In this document: piece after piece, positions 12,936 through 17,034 of the stretch
Numbering within the stretch: position 1 is the stretch's first letter
How the letters are laid out: every line of letters begins with the position of its first letter
Assembly (NCBI GenBank): GCA_031261765.1
Contig: JAISJA010000100.1
Span: 1 to 17,034 of the forward strand
DNA length: 17,034 nucleotides
Source: Coriobacteriales bacterium
GTDB taxonomy: Bacteria; Actinomycetota; Coriobacteriia; Coriobacteriales; UBA8131
Reading direction: 5' to 3'
Translations under genes and position numbers: made by a program
The notes under the pieces: generated by a model
What the model saw: the letters and a program-made list of their open reading frames with translations, nothing else
What the model was told of the DNA's origin: nothing
Database searches by the model: none

Positions 12936-14354
12936 ATGTCACTTATCAACTATTTGGATAAAGACGTCTGTGACGGCGCGTGTGGCACGACGGATAACGT
13001 GCATGGGCAACGCGCCAGACGACGTGGCGCGCGGGCGCTTGCGCAGGCCGCCGCGCACGGCACGCGAAGTGCCGGCTATATGGACAACGGCATGCATGTT
13101 ATGCGTCTTGAGCTACGTGACGCCCTATTTGACCGGATGCCCAGCGAGAAAATAGCCGATTTGCTGTTCAAGGACGCGGCGCGTGCCAGGCGCGAGGTCT
13201 GCGCGGTTATAGACCTGCTTGTAAACGAGGACGCCAGGTTCTCTAACCTGGCGTGCGACCAACGCGCCGAGCTTCGTAGCGAAGTCGTGGACATGGTGTT
13301 GGGATTCGGGCCCATAGAGGGCCTGTTAAACGACGCGAGCGTTAGCGAGATAATGGTGAACGGCCCGGACTCGGTGTTCTATGAACGCGATGGCAAGCTA
13401 TACGCTTGCGACGTCGCGTTTTGGGACGAACAACAGCTGCGCATGATAATAGACAGGATAGTAGGGCCGTTGGGGCGCAGGGTCGACGAACAGAGCCCGC
13501 TTGTGAGCGCGCGCCTTCCCAAGGGCCACAGGGTGAACGTGGCCATACCGCCGCTTGCGATAGACGGCCCCGCTCTTACTATACGTAAGTTCCGGGAAGA
13601 GGTATACAGTTTAGACGAGCTGGTCCAGATGCAAACAATTGATAGCATGATAGCACAGTTGCTTAAATGGGCCGTGCTATGCAGGCGTAACATAGCAGTG
13701 TCTGGGGGCACTGGCGGCGGTAAGACGACGTTGCTTAACGCTATGTCGGTGGAGATACCACATGCGGAGCGCATAATAACCATAGAGGACGCCGCCGAGC
13801 TACGTTTCTTCGAGCATCCACACGTCGTGCGCCTTGAGGCCAGGCCAAGAAACGCCGAAGGCACTGGCGAGGTCACTATACGTGATTTGGTGATAAACGC
13901 GTTGCGCATGCGCCCTGACCGCATAGTCGTTGGTGAGTGCCGTGGCGCCGAGGCCCTGGACATGCTACAGGCCATGAACACCGGCCATGACGGGTCGCTT
14001 ACCACGCTGCACGCCAATTCGCCCCATGAAGTCGTGTCACGTCTTGTAATGATGTCCCGTTATGCCATGGAACTTCCCGTGTCTCTTATAAAAGAACAGA
14101 TAGCGTCCGCGCTTGACGTTATCGTACAGCTTGACCGTTTCTCGGACGGCACAAGGCGCGTTACGGCTATATGCGACGTGATGAACGAACTTGACGATGA
14201 CGGCAACGTGGTATTGATGCCGCTGGCGAAGTGGGACGCGCCGGAGAACAGATATGTCTGGACGCATGGGCCGTCGTGGCTTGGCAACACGTCCTATGCG
14301 AACGTTATTAGCGACGAGGAGGTGTCCAAATGGCGCAGCTCACTTGGCTTATAG
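12936..14354 (+). CDS. tadA: TadA/CpaF secretion motor ATPase
   Basis: The hexameric cytoplasmic ATPase that drives Flp pilus assembly, 472 residues. An N-terminal helical region of about 110 residues is followed by the CpaF core. That core has VDMVLGFGPIEGLL and EIMVNGPDSVFYERDGKL, the Walker A GGTGGGKTT (257-265), and the Asp box IITIEDAAEL. The Walker B-type RIVVGECRG has its Glu at residue 334, and the His box reads NTGHDGSLTTLHANS. All catalytic motifs are intact. The start ATG 12936 has only a modest GAGGTAAG upstream. The first 40 residues are Arg/Ala/Gly-rich and poorly conserved, so a later start is possible. The 3' end overlaps tadB by 25 nt. Confidence 0.96.
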   Translation: MSLINYLDKDVCDGACGTTDNVHGQRARRRGARALAQAAAHGTRSAGYMDNGMHVMRLELRDALFDRMPSEKIADLLFKDAARARREVCAVIDLLVNEDARFSNLACDQRAELRSEVVDMVLGFGPIEGLLNDASVSEIMVNGPDSVFYERDGKLYACDVAFWDEQQLRMIIDRIVGPLGRRVDEQSPLVSARLPKGHRVNVAIPPLAIDGPALTIRKFREEVYSLDELVQMQTIDSMIAQLLKWAVLCRRNIAVSGGTGGGKTTLLNAMSVEIPHAERIITIEDAAELRFFEHPHVVRLEARPRNAEGTGEVTIRDLVINALRMRPDRIVVGECRGAEALDMLQAMNTGHDGSLTTLHANSPHEVVSRLVMMSRYAMELPVSLIKEQIASALDVIVQLDRFSDGTRRVTAICDVMNELDDDGNVVLMPLAKWDAPENRYVWTHGPSWLGNTSYANVISDEEVSKWRSSLGL

Positions 14355-15328
14355 CGTTTTTAGCGGTCGTGCTTGCGGCCACTTGCGCGTTTGTCGCGCT
14401 GCCTATTGCCACAGACGCGTGCATAAGCGCCGTTAAAAGGGCACGCGCGCGAAGGCGGATGATGGATTTTGACCGCGACCTAGATTTGAAACGGGCGTTA
14501 CTTGACGACGCTTGCTGCAACGGTGTGGTGTGCGTAAGACCGCTAGCGCGCTTGTTGATGCGCGTAAGGCCGCTGCCGGGTATATGCGAAAAAGCCGCGA
14601 ACGCCGTGTCCGATAAAGTGCCCGCGGCAAACGCGCGCAGCATATGTGAGCTGCTGATAGTGGCGTCGTGTGTGGTCGTCCTGCTCGCGTATCTGCTGTG
14701 CGGCCAACTGGTGTTCGCCGCTTGCTGCGCCATGATACCGTTCGCGCTTGCGTCATACAAGGCGACGCAGTGGGCTTTGAAGCGCAAGGCCATGATGCGC
14801 GAGCAGATTCCCGACGCGTTGGCCGCGGTGGGCATGTGCTTTCAGGCCGGGTTCTCGCTGCAGCAGGCGCTTGGGCAAAGCGCGATGGAGACTCCGTCAC
14901 CTTTCGGCGAGCAGCTTCAGCGCACCGCGCGCGACATGGAGGTAGGGCATTCGGTGTCGGAGGCCCTTCGGGACCTGGAGGCGCGCACGCAGATAAGCGA
15001 CCTTGAATACGTCATAGTCGCTTTGGAGATACAACATTCTACCGGCGGCAGTTTGAAAGACCTGCTTGACAGGGCTGCCGCTTCTGTTACGTCCAGTTTT
15101 GAGCTTGCACGCTCACTAGAGGTGCAGACCGCGCAGGCGCGTATGTCGGCGCGCATAGTGACTGTCATGCCGATAGTGCTGGTCGCGGTGTTGTCACTGG
15201 CGATGGACGGATACCTGCAGACGTTCTTCTCAAGCACGTCAGGGATGACGTTACTTGCTTGCGCCCTGACAATGAACGTTGCCGGCATATTGGTTATACG
15301 CAAGATACTTGGTTTGGACCTTGAATGA
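14330..15328 (+). CDS. tadB: TadB-type pilus platform membrane protein
   Basis: A 332-residue inner-membrane protein of the type II secretion F (GspF-like) family, which forms the platform for TadA. It has an N-terminal helix (about 5-28) and two central helices (about 105-145). The cytoplasmic T2SSF domain at about 155-290 shows MREQIPDALAAVGMCFQAGFSLQQAL and LEYVIVALEIQHSTGGSLKDLL, typical of TadB, and two C-terminal helices end it. The ATG at 14330 lies inside the end of tadA and has GAGGAGGTG (14316-14324) at good spacing, so the overlap is real. The tadC frame starts 31 nt after its stop. Confidence 0.93.
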   Translation: MAQLTWLIAFLAVVLAATCAFVALPIATDACISAVKRARARRRMMDFDRDLDLKRALLDDACCNGVVCVRPLARLLMRVRPLPGICEKAANAVSDKVPAANARSICELLIVASCVVVLLAYLLCGQLVFAACCAMIPFALASYKATQWALKRKAMMREQIPDALAAVGMCFQAGFSLQQALGQSAMETPSPFGEQLQRTARDMEVGHSVSEALRDLEARTQISDLEYVIVALEIQHSTGGSLKDLLDRAAASVTSSFELARSLEVQTAQARMSARIVTVMPIVLVAVLSLAMDGYLQTFFSSTSGMTLLACALTMNVAGILVIRKILGLDLE

Positions 15329-15359
15329 CGCCGGACCACGGACATGGAGTGATGCTAGC

Positions 15360-16115
15360 ATGATAGTATTTTGTATTTGCGCGTTCGTGTTCGTCGCCGC
15401 TGCGGTCATAGCATCCGAATACACGCGCCTGCGCAAGAGCAAGAAGGACAGGGCGCGTGCGTTAGAACGCATGAACGGCGCGCGCGAAGACGCTGGCTTT
15501 GGGGGCATGGGCGATGGTGACCATGGCGGCATAAGGGAAGGCGCAAGCGCGGGCGCAAGCGGCGGACGCGCTAACGCGGGCAGCGTACACGGCCGTCTTC
15601 GCGACGCCATGTCGCGAGCGCCGTTCATAGGCCAGCTTATGCGCAGGGACACCAAACGCAACCTGAAGCTGGCATACGAGAGCGAGTTGGCCCGTATGCT
15701 GGAGGTAGTTGCCTTAGGTATGCAGGCCGGGCTCACGTTTGACCGTTCATTCGCGCTTTACGCGCATAGGTTCGACACGGCATTGGCGCATGCGTGCCGG
15801 GAGCGCTTCGACGTATGGGAGCAAGGCCTTATAGCCCGAGAGACCGGTCTGCGTGAGCTCATAGACGTTATAGACATCCCGGTGTTCACGCGTTTCGCGA
15901 CCACCGTTATACGCGCGTTGCGTTATGGCGCGCCTATTTGCGACTTGCTTGGCGATTTGGCAGAGCAGGCGCGCAAAGAGCATCGTGCGCGGCAGCAGGA
16001 GCTGGTTGCCAAGGCACCGGTCAAGATGCTGGTGCCCACAGGCGCGCTTATATTACCGGCGATGTTGATGTTGGTCATAGGGCCGATAGTCTTAGACGTA
16101 GTCAATTCTATGTGA
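15360..16115 (+). CDS. tadC: TadC-type pilus platform membrane protein
   Basis: A 251-residue partner of TadB, also of the T2SSF family. An N-terminal membrane helix (about 2-20) is followed by a charged, Gly/Ala-rich linker with GASAGASGG. The conserved domain reads LKLAYESELARMLEVVALGMQAGLTFDRSFALY ... LRELIDVIDIPVFTRFATTVIRALRYGAPI, and one C-terminal helix ends it (LILPAMLMLVIGPIVLDVV). The frame is open upstream to 15279 inside tadB. I place the start at ATG 15360, where GGAG lies about 10 nt upstream and the first membrane helix begins directly. The upstream part would add an unlikely hydrophilic stretch. The pilin gene follows after 16 nt. Confidence 0.88.
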   Translation: MIVFCICAFVFVAAAVIASEYTRLRKSKKDRARALERMNGAREDAGFGGMGDGDHGGIREGASAGASGGRANAGSVHGRLRDAMSRAPFIGQLMRRDTKRNLKLAYESELARMLEVVALGMQAGLTFDRSFALYAHRFDTALAHACRERFDVWEQGLIARETGLRELIDVIDIPVFTRFATTVIRALRYGAPICDLLGDLAEQARKEHRARQQELVAKAPVKMLVPTGALILPAMLMLVIGPIVLDVVNSM

Positions 16116-16131
16116 AACGAAAGGAAACGAC

Positions 16132-16344
16132 ATGGACAGATTAGTTGGAACGTTAGTTGGTTTGCAGTGCCGCGCCCATGCCGGGTTGCGCAAGTTAGCC
16201 CGTGGCGAACAGGGGCAGGGCACTACCGAGTACGCGATACTGGTTGGCGTATTGGTAGTCATAGCAATTATCGCCGTAATGGCTTTCAAGGACAAGCTGG
16301 GCGAGCTTTGGGAGAGTATCTCAAGTGGCATCAACGGGCTGTAG
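16132..16344 (+). CDS. flp: Flp-type major pilin
   Basis: A 70-residue Flp/Fap pilin, the likely main subunit of the pilus. The hydrophilic leader is 28 residues long and ends in EQG. Cleavage after Gly28 gives a mature protein starting QGTTEYAILVGVLVVIAIIA, with the conserved Glu at +5 followed by Tyr, the family signature. A short tail (KDKLGELWESISSGINGL) completes it. AAAGGA lies 6 nt before the ATG. The gene directly follows tadC, as in other Tad operons. The prepilin peptidase needed for processing is not in the window. Confidence 0.93.
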   Translation: MDRLVGTLVGLQCRAHAGLRKLARGEQGQGTTEYAILVGVLVVIAIIAVMAFKDKLGELWESISSGINGL

Positions 16345-16348
16345 CCAT

Positions 16349-16666
16349 ATGCAGCGGGCGGGCGCAAAGCGCGCACATGGCGCACTTTGCGGAGCGCTCT
16401 GTTATGCGGGTAGCCGCGTGTGCGTGGTGGCTAGGCGCGCGCGCGGTGCCATGCGTGGCTCCATGCGCGGCTTTGCGCGAGACGGTGGGCAGGCTAGTGC
16501 GGAGTACCTCATAGTGGGCCTTGCGATAATAGCCATCATCGTGGCGTTGGGATTGTTGGGCGGTAAGTTGCGTGACGGTATGTTCGTCCAGCACGCCGCC
16601 GAGAGCGCGTCGCACGCCACGACGGAGAACACGGCGGGGACGGTTGGCGATGTGCTGCTTTACTAG
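16349..16666 (+). CDS. Second pilin-like protein with class III (Flp/TadE-type) signal
   Basis: A small exported protein whose C-terminal part is clear: GG|QASAEYLIVGLAIIAIIVALGL, a prepilin cleavage site with Glu at +5 and Tyr next, then about 35 residues ending VGDVLLY. The start is uncertain. ATG 16349 (chosen, 4 nt after the flp stop) gives a 105-residue protein with a long basic, Cys- and Arg-rich leader. GTG 16325 overlaps flp. ATG 16451 would give a compact 13-residue leader, closer to usual prepilins. None has a convincing Shine-Dalgarno. I read it as a minor Flp-like pilin or a short TadE-like pseudopilin of the same operon. Confidence 0.75.
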   Translation: MQRAGAKRAHGALCGALCYAGSRVCVVARRARGAMRGSMRGFARDGGQASAEYLIVGLAIIAIIVALGLLGGKLRDGMFVQHAAESASHATTENTAGTVGDVLLY

Positions 16667-16688
16667 GGCGCGCCGGCGTTTGTGGCCA

Positions 16689-17034
16689 GTGGCCGGGCGG
16701 CATGGCGCACCGCGCAAGCCGCGCGGATGGTGCGCACGGGTTTTGTGGCGTGCGTCGCGCGGCCAGACAACGGTAGAGGCGGCGTATCTTATCCCCGTGT
16801 TATTCTTGCTGCTCTTGCTGCTATGCCAACCCATAATCATGCTGTATACGCGCATGGTCATGGAAAACGCCGCAGGCGAGGCTTGCAGGCTGGTCGCCAC
16901 GCGAACGGACATGGGCGCGTACACGTATGAGAAATACGAGAGATACGTTAAGCGCCGACTTGCCGCTATACCGCCCATAGATATATTCCACGCGCATGTT
17001 GGCGCTAAAACGTGGGACATAGAGCTTAACGGCG
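16689..17034 (+). CDS. tadE: TadE-like pseudopilin, 5' part (runs off window end, non-ATG start)
   Basis: This frame has no stop to the window end and encodes RG|QTTVEAAYLIPVLFLLLLLL from base 16758. It is the TadE signature: Gly-Gln at the cut site, Glu at +5, then a long hydrophobic helix. A soluble part follows with MLYTRMVMENAAGEACRLVATR and a Tyr/Lys-rich region. No ATG precedes the motif. Possible starts are TTG 16680, GTG 16689 (shown) and TTG 16743, the last leaving only a 6-residue leader. TadE-like proteins are minor pseudopilins of Tad systems and usually sit next to TadF. The position after flp and the second pilin fits that. The start is uncertain and the frame is easily missed in automated annotation. 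Confidence 0.8.
   Translation, partial: MAGRHGAPRKPRGWCARVLWRASRGQTTVEAAYLIPVLFLLLLLLCQPIIMLYTRMVMENAAGEACRLVATRTDMGAYTYEKYERYVKRRLAAIPPIDIFHAHVGAKTWDIELNG

Noticed and set aside
16682..16930. An 82-residue + frame at the right edge
   Set aside because: It is out of frame with the TadE signature, is Arg/Gly/Ala-rich with no domain, and overlaps the better-supported TadE-like frame.

Overview
The window looks like chromosomal DNA from a high-GC Gram-positive bacterium. I would guess an actinobacterium of the class Coriobacteriia (Eggerthellales-like). The grounds are the rplM-rpsI-glmM order, a Flp/Tad pilus locus of the Gram-positive type with no secretin gene, frequent GTG/TTG starts, and Trk-type potassium genes close by. 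No 16S gene or other decisive marker is present, so the placement is inference. Codon use is distinctive: ATA is very common for isoleucine although the DNA is GC-rich.

Layout. (1) 1-1021: the 3' end of a TrkH potassium channel subunit, then a small secreted, membrane-anchored OB-fold-like protein. (2) 1022-1457: no protein gene. It holds a good promoter, a truncated and rearranged copy of the 5' half of tRNA-Phe with two perfect hairpins, the intact tRNA-Phe(GAA), and the rplM promoter. (3) 1458-9988: one tightly packed rightward gene string, probably an operon. It encodes ribosomal proteins L13 and S9, phosphoglucosamine mutase GlmM, a single-pass membrane protein of unknown function, a very large membrane protein with an interrupted and apparently inactivated M28 peptidase domain, two TrkA-type RCK proteins, and an unrecognised protein. 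(4) 10053-10238: a leftward gene for a small 2[4Fe-4S] ferredoxin. (5) 10239-10623: a 385-nt intergenic region with overlapping divergent candidate promoters and several inverted repeats, possibly a structured leader for the pilus operon. (6) 10624-17034: a rightward Tad/Flp pilus operon encoding CpaB (SAF domain), a CpaE/TadZ-like ATPase, the TadA/CpaF motor ATPase, TadB, TadC, a Flp pilin, a second pilin-like protein, and a TadE-like protein cut by the window end. The TadE-like frame has no ATG start and is easy to miss.

How the genes work together. L13, S9 and GlmM link translation with cell-wall precursor supply (GlcN-6-P to GlcN-1-P). TrkH forms the membrane pore of a K+ uptake system that the two NAD-binding RCK proteins would gate. 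In the Tad locus, CpaE positions the machine, TadA powers it, TadB and TadC form the membrane platform, and the last three products are exported, processed substrates. All three share a G|Q-x-x-x-E prepilin cleavage motif. The prepilin peptidase (TadV/CpaA) that would cut it is not in this window.

The most unusual items are the M28-like protein, whose catalytic fold is split by about 790 low-complexity residues and has lost most zinc ligands; the truncated tRNA-Phe copy; and the structured region before the pilus operon.
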